Of a stretch of 64,000 nt of DNA, positions 1-10,001 are shown in pieces (positions within the stretch are counted from its first letter, which is position 1; the number at the start of each line of letters is the position of its first letter). The notes under the pieces are model-generated. The model worked only from the letters and a program-made list of their open reading frames with translations, was not told the DNA's origin and searched no databases. The stretch is from Niveibacterium terrae (GTDB taxonomy: Bacteria > Pseudomonadota > Gammaproteobacteria > Burkholderiales > Rhodocyclaceae). The position numbers were made by a program, and so were the translations under genes. The stretch is taken from assembly GCF_048213115.1 (NCBI RefSeq), contig NZ_CP172404.1, positions 1,736,001 to 1,800,000 on the forward strand, in the 5' to 3' direction.

Positions 1-187
1 GCCGGGCCTCGCCGGAGAGCAGAGCCCGGGGCTGTCGGTGCGTTTCATGGGCATCAACCGCAACGCGATCGCGTCCTATCTGATCTCGCTGTATTGCTCG
101 CTCGCGGTGCTGACCGACGATGCGCTGGCCGTGCTCGAAGATGTGGAGATTGGCAAGTACCATGACTACCCCGACACCTACAAGTGA
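1..187 (+). CDS. Family 2A encapsulin nanocompartment shell protein, C-terminal end (partial)
   Basis: Only the last 61 codons are present; the gene starts before the window and is read from base 2. The visible tail contains MGINRNAIASYL followed by a hydrophobic strand and ends in EIGKYHDYPDTYK. I recognise this as the C-terminal end of SrpI-type (family 2A, HK97-fold) encapsulin shell proteins, which self-assemble into cytosolic compartments. The assignment is strengthened by the next gene, a cysteine desulfurase with the long N-terminal extension typical of family 2A cargo, whose start overlaps this stop by 26 bases. Homologous shells have been reported to store sulfur made by the cargo enzyme. 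Most of the protein is unseen, so confidence rests on the tail and the neighbour. Confidence 0.8.
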   Translation, partial: PGLAGEQSPGLSVRFMGINRNAIASYLISLYCSLAVLTDDALAVLEDVEIGKYHDYPDTYK

Positions 188-1970
188 TCGCGTGAGCGCG
201 CTGGGTGCGGGAATTCCGGTCGGCCTGCCCGACGAGGCGACTCTGGCGCGGCTGGCCGGGGAATTCCTGGCCGCGCTGCCGAACGGCGCGCCGTCGCCGG
301 CGCTGACCAGACCGGAAGCGGCGCCCAGCGTGGATGCCGGCACGCTGGCTCTGGCCGGCAGAGCGCCGGCGCTGCTGCCCCAGGCGAGCGCGGGCAACGG
401 TGTCCCGGACCGCGTGAGCGATGCTTCGCCGGCGGCCGGGCGCGCCTCGGGCGTGTCCCGGGGAGTGCCCGAAGCCTATGCGGCTTCGCTGCCCAAGGTC
501 GGTGCTCTGTCCGCGCCCCAGCCCGCGCCGCTGCCGACGAGTCCGGAATCCGGTTTCTACTTTCTCGGCGGCGGCTATCCGACCGCGCTCGATTCGGGCC
601 GCGAGGACCGGGTCTCGGCCCGCTCCTTCGGCTTGCCCGGCGAAGCGGATCTGGCCGAGCTGCTGAGTCTGACCCGCAGACCCGACCCGGTTCGCGAGGC
701 GGGCGGTTATTACTTCGTCGAACCCGTCGCCGGGGGCGCGACGAACGGCTACACGCCCTTCGATGTCCAGGCCGTTCGCCGCGATTTTCCGATCCTGCAG
801 GAGCGGGTTCACGGCAAGCCCTTGATCTGGTTCGACAACGCGGCGACGACGCACAAGCCGCAGGCGGTGATTGACCGGCTTGCGTACTTTTATGCGCACG
901 AGAACTCCAACATCCACCGCGCCGCCCACGATCTGGCCGCGCGGGCGACCGACGCCTACGAGGCGGCGCGCGACAAGGTGGCGAAGTTCATCGGAGCCGG
1001 AGCGAGCAGCGAGATCATCTTCGTGCGCGGCGCGACCGAAGCGATCAACCTGGTTGCGAAGACCTGGGGCGTGCAGAACATCGGCGCCGGCGATGAGATC
1101 GTCGTCTCGCAGCTGGAACACCATGCGAACATCGTTCCGTGGCAGCAGCTCGCGGCTCAGACCGGCGCGAAGATCCGCGTGATCCCGGTCGACGATGACG
1201 GCCAGATCCTGCTCGATGCCTATGGCAGCCTGCTGGGCGAGCGCACGAAGCTGGTCGCGATCGCCCAGGTTTCGAACGCGCTGGGCACGGTCACTCCGGT
1301 CCGCGAGATCATCGCGATGGCTCACCGGGTCGGTGCGAAAGTGCTGGTCGATGGGGCTCAGTCGATCTCGCACCTGAAGGTCGATGTCCGTTCGCTCGAC
1401 GCGGACTTCTTCATCTTCTCCGGGCACAAGATCTACGGCCCGACCGGAATCGGCGTCGTCTATGGCAAGGCCGAGATCCTCGACGCGATGCCGCCCTGGC
1501 AGGGCGGCGGCAACATGATCGCCGACGTCACGTTCGAGCGGACGCTGTACCAGAAGGCTCCGAATCGCTTCGAGGCCGGCACTGGCAACATCGCCGATGC
1601 GGTGGGCCTCGGTGCCGCGCTCGACTATGTGAGCCGGATAGGAATCGAGGCGATCGGGCGCTATGAGGAGGCGCTGCTCGGCTATGCGACCCAGGCCCTG
1701 CGCGCGATTTCCGGCGTGCGGATCATCGGGACCGCTTCCGAGAAAGCCAGCGTGTTGTCCTTCGTGCTCGCCGGCCATACGACCGAAGAGGTCGGGCGGG
1801 CGCTGAACGAGGAGGGCATTGCGGTGCGCTCCGGTCACCATTGCGCCCAGCCCATCCTGCGCCGTTTTGGCCTGGAGACGACGGTTCGGCCCTCTCTGGC
1901 CTTCTACAACACCTGCGCCGAAGTCGACGCGCTGGTCGCGGTCGTCAAACGCCTCGCCGCGCGCCGCTGA
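162..1970 (+). CDS. Encapsulated cysteine desulfurase (family 2A encapsulin cargo, SufS-like)
   Basis: This 602-residue PLP enzyme should release sulfur from L-cysteine inside the encapsulin shell encoded just upstream. Residues 1-200 are a low-complexity Ala/Pro-rich extension with short conserved-looking islands: LPDEATLARLAGEFLAALPN (22-41), SGFYFLGGGYP near 129 and GYYFVEP near 181. Such extensions target family 2A cargo into the shell. A class V aminotransferase domain begins near 201 (RRDFPILQ). The PLP lysine lies in SGHKIYGP (K423) and the persulfide cysteine in RSGHHCAQP (C561). I chose the ATG at 162, where the cargo-like N-terminus begins; an upstream in-frame ATG at 120 would add 14 residues encoded inside the shell gene. 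The overlap implies translational coupling. Confidence 0.92.
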   Translation: MTTPTPTSDRVSALGAGIPVGLPDEATLARLAGEFLAALPNGAPSPALTRPEAAPSVDAGTLALAGRAPALLPQASAGNGVPDRVSDASPAAGRASGVSRGVPEAYAASLPKVGALSAPQPAPLPTSPESGFYFLGGGYPTALDSGREDRVSARSFGLPGEADLAELLSLTRRPDPVREAGGYYFVEPVAGGATNGYTPFDVQAVRRDFPILQERVHGKPLIWFDNAATTHKPQAVIDRLAYFYAHENSNIHRAAHDLAARATDAYEAARDKVAKFIGAGASSEIIFVRGATEAINLVAKTWGVQNIGAGDEIVVSQLEHHANIVPWQQLAAQTGAKIRVIPVDDDGQILLDAYGSLLGERTKLVAIAQVSNALGTVTPVREIIAMAHRVGAKVLVDGAQSISHLKVDVRSLDADFFIFSGHKIYGPTGIGVVYGKAEILDAMPPWQGGGNMIADVTFERTLYQKAPNRFEAGTGNIADAVGLGAALDYVSRIGIEAIGRYEEALLGYATQALRAISGVRIIGTASEKASVLSFVLAGHTTEEVGRALNEEGIAVRSGHHCAQPILRRFGLETTVRPSLAFYNTCAEVDALVAVVKRLAARR

Positions 1971-1986
1971 CTCATCCCTGCTGGCG

Positions 1987-2024
1987 CAAAAAAACGGCCC
2001 GCACCGGAAAGTGCGGGCCGTTTT
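1987..2024 (+). terminator. Rho-independent terminator after the encapsulin cargo gene
   Basis: A perfect 10-bp GC-rich stem (1995-2004 with 2011-2020) has a 6-base loop. It is preceded by eight A and followed by four T. It lies 17 bases after the desulfurase stop and could also work on the opposite strand. Confidence 0.85.
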
Positions 2025-2211
2025 ATGTTGACGGGCACTCGTTCCCGGCCGCAGTTGTCCTTGCCGGAGCATTGTTTCGGTGAGAGATCAGCTCCGCCGT
2101 TTCATGTCCGACGAGACAGCCGTGGCTTCGATTGGCGGCCTTGAGCGAAATCGTCGCGGCAGGGACGCGAGATTCCTCTAAACTTGCGGGTTTCCTCCCC
2201 CGTTTGCGCTG

Positions 2212-3201
2212 ATGATCCGAATCGGTCTGCTCCTCCTGCCTGGCTATCCGCTGGCCGAACCGGCCCTGGCGCGCAGCCTGCTGACCGATGCCGAGCAGGC
2301 CTGCGCCGGATCGCTGGCTCAGGTTCTGCTCAGCGATGGCTCCGGATCGCGCGAGGGCGGCGAGAGGATCAGCTCGGACATGGATCTCGCTGAAGCTCCC
2401 GCGTTTGACCTGCTGATCGTGTTCGGCGCCGAAGCGCTGCCGCCCCGTGGCGCGGCCAGCGAGGCGCAGAAAAATGCGATCGGTCAGGCGCTCAGCTCGG
2501 CCGGCGAGGTGATGGTGGTCGGCGGTGCGCATTTCCCGCTCGCGCGTCTGGGTTTTCTCGGCGGATTGACTCTGTCTCTGCCCTGGCACATGGCCCAGCG
2601 CTATCTCGCGGCCAATTCCGATCACCACTATACGGACAGGCTGTACAGCCGCTCGGGCAAGTGGTGGAGCGTCGCTGGCGGCGTCGCGGTGGCCGATGCG
2701 CTGATCTGCTGGCTCGCCAGCTGCGTTGGCGCCGAGCCGGCGAACGCGCTGGCGGCGCGCTGGATGATCCCGCGCGCACGCGCCAGCGAGGAGCGTCAGC
2801 CCGTGCCACTGGGCGCCGATGCCGGTTCAGCGGTCGACCCCAAGGTCGCGCGGACCGTCGCGCTGATGGAAGCCAACCTCGAAGAGCCGCTGACGACCGA
2901 TCAGATCGCCGAGCGGGTCGGCGTTTCGCGGCGTCAGCTCGAGCGCCTGTTCAAACGTTATCTCGAAGCGGTGCCGTCGCAGTACTACCTGGAATTGAGG
3001 CTGCAGCGCGCCCGCCAGCTGCTGCGCTCGACCCGTCAGTCCATCGTCCAGATAGGACTGGCCTGTGGTTTTGCGTCCGGGCCGCATTTCTCCAGCGCCT
3101 ATCGCAACCGCTTTGGCGTGACGCCGCGCGAGGACAGGCTGCGCGGCGATGTCGAAACCGTATCTTCCCCCTCCGCCGCCGCCGAGCGGGGTGCCGATTG
3201 A
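2212..3201 (+). CDS. argR: Transcriptional regulator ArgR, Pseudomonas-type (GlxA/AraC family)
   Basis: This 329-residue protein has an N-terminal DJ-1/PfpI-like sensor domain (about 1-190) and a C-terminal AraC-type double helix-turn-helix (about 215-315). The DNA-binding half contains MEANLEEPLTTDQIAERVGV, SRRQLERLFKRYL, PSQYYLELRL and GPHFSSAYRN. These closely match my memory of the arginine-responsive ArgR of Pseudomonas aeruginosa, which is about the same length and is unrelated to E. coli ArgR. It directly precedes the arginine succinyltransferase genes, its expected targets. The start at 2212 has only a weak ribosome-binding site. Confidence 0.85.
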   Translation: MIRIGLLLLPGYPLAEPALARSLLTDAEQACAGSLAQVLLSDGSGSREGGERISSDMDLAEAPAFDLLIVFGAEALPPRGAASEAQKNAIGQALSSAGEVMVVGGAHFPLARLGFLGGLTLSLPWHMAQRYLAANSDHHYTDRLYSRSGKWWSVAGGVAVADALICWLASCVGAEPANALAARWMIPRARASEERQPVPLGADAGSAVDPKVARTVALMEANLEEPLTTDQIAERVGVSRRQLERLFKRYLEAVPSQYYLELRLQRARQLLRSTRQSIVQIGLACGFASGPHFSSAYRNRFGVTPREDRLRGDVETVSSPSAAAERGAD

Positions 3202-3304
3202 CCGGCACCGCTCGGGCGACTGACGCGGTGGCTCGCCCGAGACCTCCGCAAAGAACAAAGGGGCTGAGTCCCCGGAATGTTGTTGAACGATTCAGAAAGG
3301 ATTG

Positions 3305-4515
<1,211 letters not shown>

Positions 4516-4519
<4 letters not shown>

Positions 4520-5553
4520 GCGACACGCAGCTGCGCTTCGTGTTGAGGCCGGCGGTCTATACGGACCTGCCGGCGGTCGAGCGCATCGCCGGCGCAAGTC
4601 CGGTCGGGGTGATCTCGCTGCCGCGCTCGCGCGAGAAGCTCTTCGACAAGATCGCCGCGTCCCAGGCCGCTCTGAGTTCGGAGGTTTCCGGCTGCGGCGA
4701 GGAGAGCTATTTCTTCGTGCTGGAACGCTCGTCGGACCGCGAAGTGGTCGGAACCTGCGCGATCGTCGCCTCGGCGGGCTTCGACGAGCCGGTCTATCAC
4801 TTTCGCAACGACACGCTGATCCACGCCTGTCGTGAGCTGAACATCCACCATCGGGTGCATGTGCTGTCGCTGTGCCACGATCTGACCGGTTCGACGCTGC
4901 TCACTTCCTTCGTGCTCGACCCTCAGTACCGTTTCGGTTCGACGGCCGAGCTGCTCTCGCGCGCCCGGATGCTGTTCATCGCGGCTCACCGTCAGCGCTT
5001 CTCCGATCACGTCGTCTCGGCGATGCTGGGACCGTGCGACGACGAAGGTCATGCGCCGCTGTGGGATGCGCTGGGACGCCACTTTTTCGGCATCGACTAT
5101 CCGCTTGCCGAGTTCTACTGCGGTGTCAAGGGCCGCTCCTTCATCGCCGAGCTGATGCCTCAGCACCCGATCTATGTGCCCTTGCTGCCGCCCGAAGCCC
5201 AGGATGCGATCGGTCAGATCCATCCGTTCTCGCGTCTGCCTTGCGAGATCCTGATGCGCGAAGGTTTCGACACCGAACGCTATGTCGATATCTTTGACGG
5301 CGGTGCGGTGGTCCAGGCGAGGACCGAGGAGATTCGCACCGTCGCCCAGCACAAACAGGCGACGGTCAGAGTGCATCCTCTCGGCAGCGCTGCGGCCGAA
5401 TACCTGATCGCCAATCTAGAACTGTCCGGGTTCCGTGCCTGCATTGCCCGCGCCGCCTTCGATGCGCTCAAGGGCGAAGTTTGGCTGGCCGAGGAAGACT
5501 GCGTCCGGCTGGGCGTCGTCCCGGGTGCGAGCGTCGTACTCGCACCGCTGTGA
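4516..5553 (+). CDS. aruF: Arginine N-succinyltransferase, alpha subunit-like
   Basis: The 345-residue protein belongs to the AstA family, which transfers succinyl from succinyl-CoA to the alpha-amino group of arginine, the first step of the AST pathway. It begins with the family-typical RPAVYTDLPAVERIA and contains LCHDLTGSTLLTSFVLDP, HFFGIDYPLAEF and ELMPQHPIYVPLLP. In Pseudomonas the enzyme is a heteromer of two related chains, AruF and AruG, and the next gene is the paralogous partner. Its start overlaps the aruC stop (ATGA). The alpha/beta labels follow gene order and were not resolved by alignment. Confidence 0.9.
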
Positions 5554-5564
5554 AAGGCAAATCC

Positions 5565-6572
5565 ATGCTGATCCGCCCCATCGTCCGCACCGACCTCGCT
5601 CAGCTGTTCGAACTCTCCCGCGTCGCCGGGGTCGGTCTGACCGCGGCTCAACCGAGCGAAGACAGCCTGGCGCGGCTGATCGATATCTCGGTCGCATCCT
5701 TTGCCGGCTCGGCCGCGACGAAAGCGAATTACCTTTTTGCTTTTGAGGACGAGGGGCGCGAGCGCCTGATCGGCACGAGCGGCATCGCCTCCGAACTCGG
5801 CTCCGACGAAGTGCGTTACTGCTTCCGGCTCGGCACGGCCGTTTCGTGCTCGCGCGAGATCGGCGTCCACCGTCAGCTCCAGACCCTCTTCCTGACCAAC
5901 GACCAGACCGGAGCCTCGGAACTCGTCGCGCTTTACCTGCATCCCGAGTACCGGCGCGGCGGCAATGGGGCGCTGCTCTCGAAGGCGAGGCTGCTCTTCA
6001 TCGCCGAATTTCCGCAGCGCTTTGCCGAACGTATCGTCGGCGGTCTGAGAGGCGTCTGCGACGAGACGGGGGCTTCGCCTTTCTGGGATGGACTGGGCCG
6101 GCATTTTTACCGGACTCCGTATATCCGTGAAGACTACCTGTCGGGCGTCAGCGGTCGCGGCCTGATCGGCGAGCTGATGCCTCAGCATCCCGTCTATACG
6201 GCCTTCCTTCCGGAAGAGGCGAGGGCGGCGATCGCTACGCCGCATCCGACGGCGCGACCGGCGCGGGCCTTGCTCGAAGGCGAGGGTTTTCACTTCCATG
6301 GTCACATCGACATCTTCGACGGTGGCCCCATCCTCGAAGCGCCCCGGCACGAGATCCGCTCGCTGCGCCAGAGCCAGGTCGTCGAAGCGGTCGAAGGCGA
6401 AGCCGGCGAAGGCCGGCCCTACCTCGTCTCGAACCGCAAGACCGAGGATTTCCGCGTCATCGTCGCGCGCGGCGAAGTCGTCGATGGCCGTTTCGCGCTG
6501 AGTGCGCAAGACCTCGATCGCTTGCGCCTTGCGGCCGGCCAGAGCCTGCGCGTCGTTCCCGCCGCGCGCTAG
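5565..6572 (+). CDS. aruG: Arginine N-succinyltransferase, beta subunit-like
   Basis: This is a second AstA-family chain of 335 residues, homologous to the preceding gene. The two share the EDYLSGV/AEFYCGV region, the ELMPQHPVY motif and GHIDIFDGGP near the C-terminus. It most likely pairs with AruF as a hetero-oligomer. I place the start at the ATG at 5565, preceded by GAAAGGC 11 bases after the aruF stop; an upstream extension would run far into aruF. The remaining AST genes (astD, astB, astE) do not follow: the stop abuts the end of a convergent gene. Confidence 0.9.
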   Translation: MLIRPIVRTDLAQLFELSRVAGVGLTAAQPSEDSLARLIDISVASFAGSAATKANYLFAFEDEGRERLIGTSGIASELGSDEVRYCFRLGTAVSCSREIGVHRQLQTLFLTNDQTGASELVALYLHPEYRRGGNGALLSKARLLFIAEFPQRFAERIVGGLRGVCDETGASPFWDGLGRHFYRTPYIREDYLSGVSGRGLIGELMPQHPVYTAFLPEEARAAIATPHPTARPARALLEGEGFHFHGHIDIFDGGPILEAPRHEIRSLRQSQVVEAVEGEAGEGRPYLVSNRKTEDFRVIVARGEVVDGRFALSAQDLDRLRLAAGQSLRVVPAAR

Positions 6573-7685
6573 CTAGAGCAGCTCATAACGGGCAAGCAGG
6601 GTGCGCAGAGCGTTGCGGGTGATGCCCAGAGCACGGGCGGTGTGCACCTGATTGCCTTCGCAGCGCGCGAGCGCCAGGGTGACCAGGGTCTGCTCGACTT
6701 CGGCGACCAGATTGCCCTCGCCGCGATCGAGCAGGCGGTCGAGCGCGCGGGCGAGCTCGGTCTTGTCGTCCCCTCCGCGCTCCTGGCTCGCGGTGGCACA
6801 GCGGACGAAGCCGGCGCTGCGCAGTTTGAGGTCGGCGCGCGCGATCCGCCCGTCCCTGCAGACGATCAGTGCGAAGTGGATCACGTTCTCCAGTTCGCGG
6901 ATATTGCCCGGCCAGTCGTAATCGACCAGAGCCTGAACGGCGTCGTCGCCGAGCTCGACGCCAGGGAGCTTCATCTTGCGCCGGAAACGCTCGGCGAAGT
7001 ATTCGGCCAGTGGCAGGATGTCGCCGCGGCGATCGCGCAGCGCCGGCAGCTCGATCGTCGCGACATCGAGGCGGTAGAAGAGGTCGGCGCGGAAGTTGCC
7101 GGCGATGATCGCTTCTTCGAGCTCGACATTGGTCGCCGCGACCAGACGGACATCGACGGGAATCGCGGTGCGCGAACCCAACCGTATCACTTTTCGCTCC
7201 TGCAGCACGCGCAGCAGTTTGACCTGCATCGCCAGCGGCAGATCGCCGATCTCGTCGAGGAAGAGGGTGCCGCCGCGTGCCGCTTCAAACCATCCGGCTC
7301 TGGCCTGGAGTGCTCCCGTATACGCTCCGGCTTCATGGCCGAACAGCTCGGCCTCGATCAGCTGTTCGCTGAAGGCCCCGCAGTTGACGGCGACGAAAGG
7401 GCCTTCGCGACCGCTGCAGGCATGGATATGCCTTGCGACCAGTTCCTTGCCCGTTCCGGTTTCCCCGACGATCAGCGCATTGGCCGTGCTGCGGGCGATT
7501 CGCTCGACGTGTTCGAGCAGGTGCGCGGAGCGCGGGTCATTGAAGACCAGGGCTTTGGCGCGGATGGACAGCGTGTTCGATTCCGCTTCGGGGAAGGCGA
7601 TCAGCGTGCGCGTGGCGGTGGAGTTGCGACCTCGCGCGGGGCGGGGTTCCTTGTCCTCGAAGATTCGTGCCTCGACGGGATTCAT
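6573..7685 (-). CDS. Sigma-54-dependent transcriptional activator (AAA+, Fis-type HTH)
   Basis: This 370-residue bacterial enhancer-binding protein has a short N-terminus of about 45 residues and no receiver or other recognisable sensor domain. Its AAA+ domain has Walker A GETGTGKE, the sigma-54 contact loop as GAYTGA instead of the usual GAFTGA, Walker B GGTLFLDEIGDL and an arginine-finger region. A Fis-type helix-turn-helix ends the protein (ALGITRNALRTLLARYELL). It should activate RNA polymerase with sigma-54 by ATP hydrolysis. Its start is 9 bases after the EAL-like gene, so the two are probably cotranscribed and may act as a pair. Target promoters were not identified. Confidence 0.88.
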   Translation of the reverse strand: MNPVEARIFEDKEPRPARGRNSTATRTLIAFPEAESNTLSIRAKALVFNDPRSAHLLEHVERIARSTANALIVGETGTGKELVARHIHACSGREGPFVAVNCGAFSEQLIEAELFGHEAGAYTGALQARAGWFEAARGGTLFLDEIGDLPLAMQVKLLRVLQERKVIRLGSRTAIPVDVRLVAATNVELEEAIIAGNFRADLFYRLDVATIELPALRDRRGDILPLAEYFAERFRRKMKLPGVELGDDAVQALVDYDWPGNIRELENVIHFALIVCRDGRIARADLKLRSAGFVRCATASQERGGDDKTELARALDRLLDRGEGNLVAEVEQTLVTLALARCEGNQVHTARALGITRNALRTLLARYELL

Positions 7686-7694
7686 GTCTTTTCC

Positions 7695-8501
7695 TTAAGC
7701 CGCGGTCGTGGCGAGCGGCGTTTGTTGGGCGGGGACGGCGGACGGCGCGGCGAGCGCGAAGCCCTGGACCAGCGTGATGCCGGCCTCCCGCAAGGTGTTC
7801 AGCTGATCGTGCGTTTCGACGCGCTGAATGATCGTGCGCACGCCGTTCGCCTCGGCCAGCGCCAGAACATGGGCGGCTTCGGCGGTGCTGGGGATTCGCC
7901 GCCCATCCACTTTCAGGTAGTCGGGTCGGACGATGCCGAGCACTTTCTGGACATCGCTGGCGCGACCGACCGAGACCGAAATCCGGAAACCGTTCAGGCG
8001 GTAGTTCGCGACGACGAAGGCGAGCAGGCTGCGATCGAGGCAGACGCTCTCGGGCGTTTCGATGATGACGCGCGAGGGGGAAATTGCCAGCGCGTCGAGC
8101 ACGCGCCGGAAGGATCGGCCGTGATCGCCGGCGACCGCGGCGAGAAGTCGGTCGTGCACATTGACGATCAGCGGTTCGTTCGCGTGCAGGCCCGAGAAAT
8201 GGTTCAACAGATGGACGGTGCGGCACAAACGGTCGAGCTCGACGACATCCTCGTCGTGTGCGGCCGACGCGAACAGGCTCCAGGGCGAGAGCCGGGATTC
8301 GGTCTGGTGCCAGGAGCGCACGAAAGCTTCGCGGGCGATACTCGTCTGCTCGTTCAGGTCGATGACGGGCTGGAAGACGCTGGCGAGCTGGCAGCGCAGG
8401 AACTTGCCGACGACTCGCTGATCCGGATCGAGCCATAGGCGTTTGTCGGTCTCGGGATGACGCACCAGTTGTTCGAGATAGGACGGGACGCTCGATGACA
8501 T
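7695..8501 (-). CDS. EAL-domain protein, probably catalytically degenerate
   Basis: The 268-residue protein has an EAL-phosphodiesterase fold signature: FQPVIDL, AREAFVR in place of the EAL motif, an Asn-containing strand LIVNVHDR, IIETPE, DYLKVDGRRI and a final VQGFALAAP. The DFGTG-type loop is replaced by SVGRAS, and a standard DD metal-binding pair is missing. Active c-di-GMP phosphodiesterases keep these residues, so I infer a protein that binds c-di-GMP or acts through protein contact. It lies directly upstream of the sigma-54 activator. The activator has no sensor domain, so regulation of one by the other is an attractive guess. Confidence 0.8.
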   Translation of the reverse strand: MSSSVPSYLEQLVRHPETDKRLWLDPDQRVVGKFLRCQLASVFQPVIDLNEQTSIAREAFVRSWHQTESRLSPWSLFASAAHDEDVVELDRLCRTVHLLNHFSGLHANEPLIVNVHDRLLAAVAGDHGRSFRRVLDALAISPSRVIIETPESVCLDRSLLAFVVANYRLNGFRISVSVGRASDVQKVLGIVRPDYLKVDGRRIPSTAEAAHVLALAEANGVRTIIQRVETHDQLNTLREAGITLVQGFALAAPSAVPAQQTPLATTAA

Positions 8502-8722
8502 GGGAACTCCGGACTGGGTAGGCCGAACCCGTCACGTCCGGGCTCTTGTTGCACTGTACGGCTTGCCATCCGCGTCAGGAACGAACGGTTTTTCAGATGC
8601 TTATGCAGTGCCGATCAGGCAGGGGGCATCAGGCTTTATGTTGGAGCTAATAAGGTTTTTGTATTTCACAGGCCGGATGGGCGCGGGTAATCTTGAACGC
8701 AGGTTTCCCTGTGGAGAGAACG

Positions 8723-9190
8723 ATGGATATCCGTCCCCTGTCAGCCAGCCAGCGCGCGTTGATTGCCGCTGAAGAGAGCACCCGGATCATCGTGATGTCC
8801 GACAACGGGCATACCCGCCTGATGCTCAATCCGGCCGTGCTTCTGGCGCCTGATGGGCGTCTGCTGCTGCTCGAACTGCAGAGTCAGCTCGCCAGCGATC
8901 GCAAGCTGATCCACACGCTTGGTCTGCAGCAACGCCTGACTCTGGGCTTTGGCGGGCAGGGGGGGGAATTTCTCAATATCGTTGCCCAGACGGCTGAGCG
9001 GCACTTTCTCGGCCGCCTTTTTCAGGAGGTGCACGAGCGCCTTCACGCCGAATGCGGAAAGGCCGACCTGGTCGGAGTCTGGGTGCTCGACGTGCTTGAA
9101 GCCGAGTACGAGGATTCCGACCTCGCTCTCCTCGCTGGAGGCCTGACTCATCAGCGGGCGTTCGCGTCGCCGCGGGCAAGCCTGGGCTGA
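8723..9190 (+). CDS. Conserved hypothetical protein, possibly FMN-binding split-barrel-like
   Basis: The 155-residue protein starts at ATG 8723 behind GGAGAGA. Strand-rich segments such as RIIVMSDNG, LLAPDGRLLLLELQSQLASDR and QQRLTLGFGG resemble the hydrophobic beta pattern of pyridoxamine-phosphate-oxidase-like barrels, but no diagnostic cofactor motif is clear. The C-terminal half is helical and ends in an acidic VLDVLEAEYEDSDLALLAGG. No signal peptide or membrane segment is visible. It sits alone between the divergent EAL gene and the tetR gene. The function is unknown. Confidence 0.55.
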   Translation: MDIRPLSASQRALIAAEESTRIIVMSDNGHTRLMLNPAVLLAPDGRLLLLELQSQLASDRKLIHTLGLQQRLTLGFGGQGGEFLNIVAQTAERHFLGRLFQEVHERLHAECGKADLVGVWVLDVLEAEYEDSDLALLAGGLTHQRAFASPRASLG

Positions 9191-9293
9191 GCAACCGAGC
9201 CGACTGGTTTGTCGGCTGCGAGCGTAGCGAAGCCCCGGCTCTTCCAATGACGGCCGTTTGAACACAGAGGTGGATCTTAAGCGACCAAAAAAC

Positions 9294-9308
9294 TAGACGA
9301 CCGGTCTA
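9294..9308. promoter_or_regulatory. TetR operator, copy 1
   Basis: TAGACGACCGGTCTA forms an inverted repeat (TAGAC-N5-GTCTA) just upstream of the tetR start at 9330. The identical 15-mer recurs at 9971-9985 before yqhD. The placement points to autorepression. Confidence 0.8.
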
Positions 9309-9329
9309 ATCTTGTGTAGAGTCTGTTCC

Positions 9330-9920
9330 GTGAAAGAAAAATTCATCGATACTCGTCAGCACATTCTCGACTGCGGTCAGCGCCTGATCGCGGCCCGGGG
9401 CTTCGTCGGGGTGGGGCTGACCGAGATTCTGAGCAGTGCGGGCGTGCCGAAAGGCTCTTTTTACCATTACTTCGCGTCGAAAGAACTCTACGGCGACGCC
9501 TTGCTCGAATCGTATTTCGCGGGCTATCTGGAGCGGATGGGCGCACTGCTCAAGCAGGAAGGCAAGACGGGGGCAGAACGCCTGGGGCTTTACCTGCAGC
9601 GCTGGATCGAGATCCAGGGCGGCGAGGACGACAGCGGAAAGTGCCTGATCGTCAAGCTCGCGGCGGAAGTGGCGGATCTGTCGGACGCGATGCGCTCGAC
9701 GATGCTCAAGGGCACCGAGGATATTCTGGCGCGGCTCGCCGAATGCATCGCAACCGGGCAGAGCGATGGCTCGATCCTGAACCCGCGCGCTGCGCCAGAG
9801 CTGGCGCTGTGGTTGTACGAGACCTGGCTGGGGGCGAGCCTGCTGGCCAAGTTGAGGCGCGATGACAGCACTCTCGATTCGGCGTTCACGGCAACGCGCG
9901 AGATGCTCGGTTTGAAGTAA
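9330..9920 (+). CDS. TetR/AcrR-family repressor of the carbonyl-detoxification cassette
   Basis: The 196-residue regulator has an N-terminal TetR helix-turn-helix (ILDCGQRLIAARGFVGVGLTEI, then GVPKGSFYHYFASKELYGDALL). Its C-terminal ligand domain contains one cysteine, in GKCLIVKLAAE. The architecture is like NemR-type repressors, in which cysteines sense electrophiles. I chose the GTG at 9330 because its N-terminus VKEKFIDTRQ fits the family and follows the operator; a TTG at 9312 is possible. Identical operators lie before this gene and before yqhD, so it likely represses itself and the downstream yqhD-curA-DJ-1 operon until an aldehyde or quinone relieves repression. Confidence 0.88.
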   Translation: MKEKFIDTRQHILDCGQRLIAARGFVGVGLTEILSSAGVPKGSFYHYFASKELYGDALLESYFAGYLERMGALLKQEGKTGAERLGLYLQRWIEIQGGEDDSGKCLIVKLAAEVADLSDAMRSTMLKGTEDILARLAECIATGQSDGSILNPRAAPELALWLYETWLGASLLAKLRRDDSTLDSAFTATREMLGLK

Positions 9921-9930
9921 ACAGTTTCTG

Positions 9931-9958
9931 GACGGCGTTTCTGTAACGCCGTTCTTTT
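9931..9958 (+). terminator. Putative terminator between tetR and yqhD
   Basis: An 8-bp stem (9932-9939 with 9945-9952) with a 5-base loop is followed by TTCTTTT. It lies between the tetR stop and the second operator, so yqhD probably has its own promoter. Confidence 0.65.
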
Positions 9959-9970
9959 CGGTTCAAAAGA

Positions 9971-9985
9971 TAGACGACCGGTCTA
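9971..9985. promoter_or_regulatory. TetR operator, copy 2 (yqhD operon)
   Basis: This is an exact copy of the 15-base TAGACGACCGGTCTA found upstream of tetR. It lies 17 bases before the yqhD start codon, where bound repressor would block initiation. Confidence 0.8.
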
Positions 9986-10001
9986 ATAAGTGAGGAATGC
10001 G

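Noticed and set aside
54..2072. Long open frame on the minus strand opposite the encapsulin cargo gene
   Set aside because: It is Arg/Asp-rich with no motifs and mirrors the codon bias of the desulfurase on the other strand. It also crosses a terminator.
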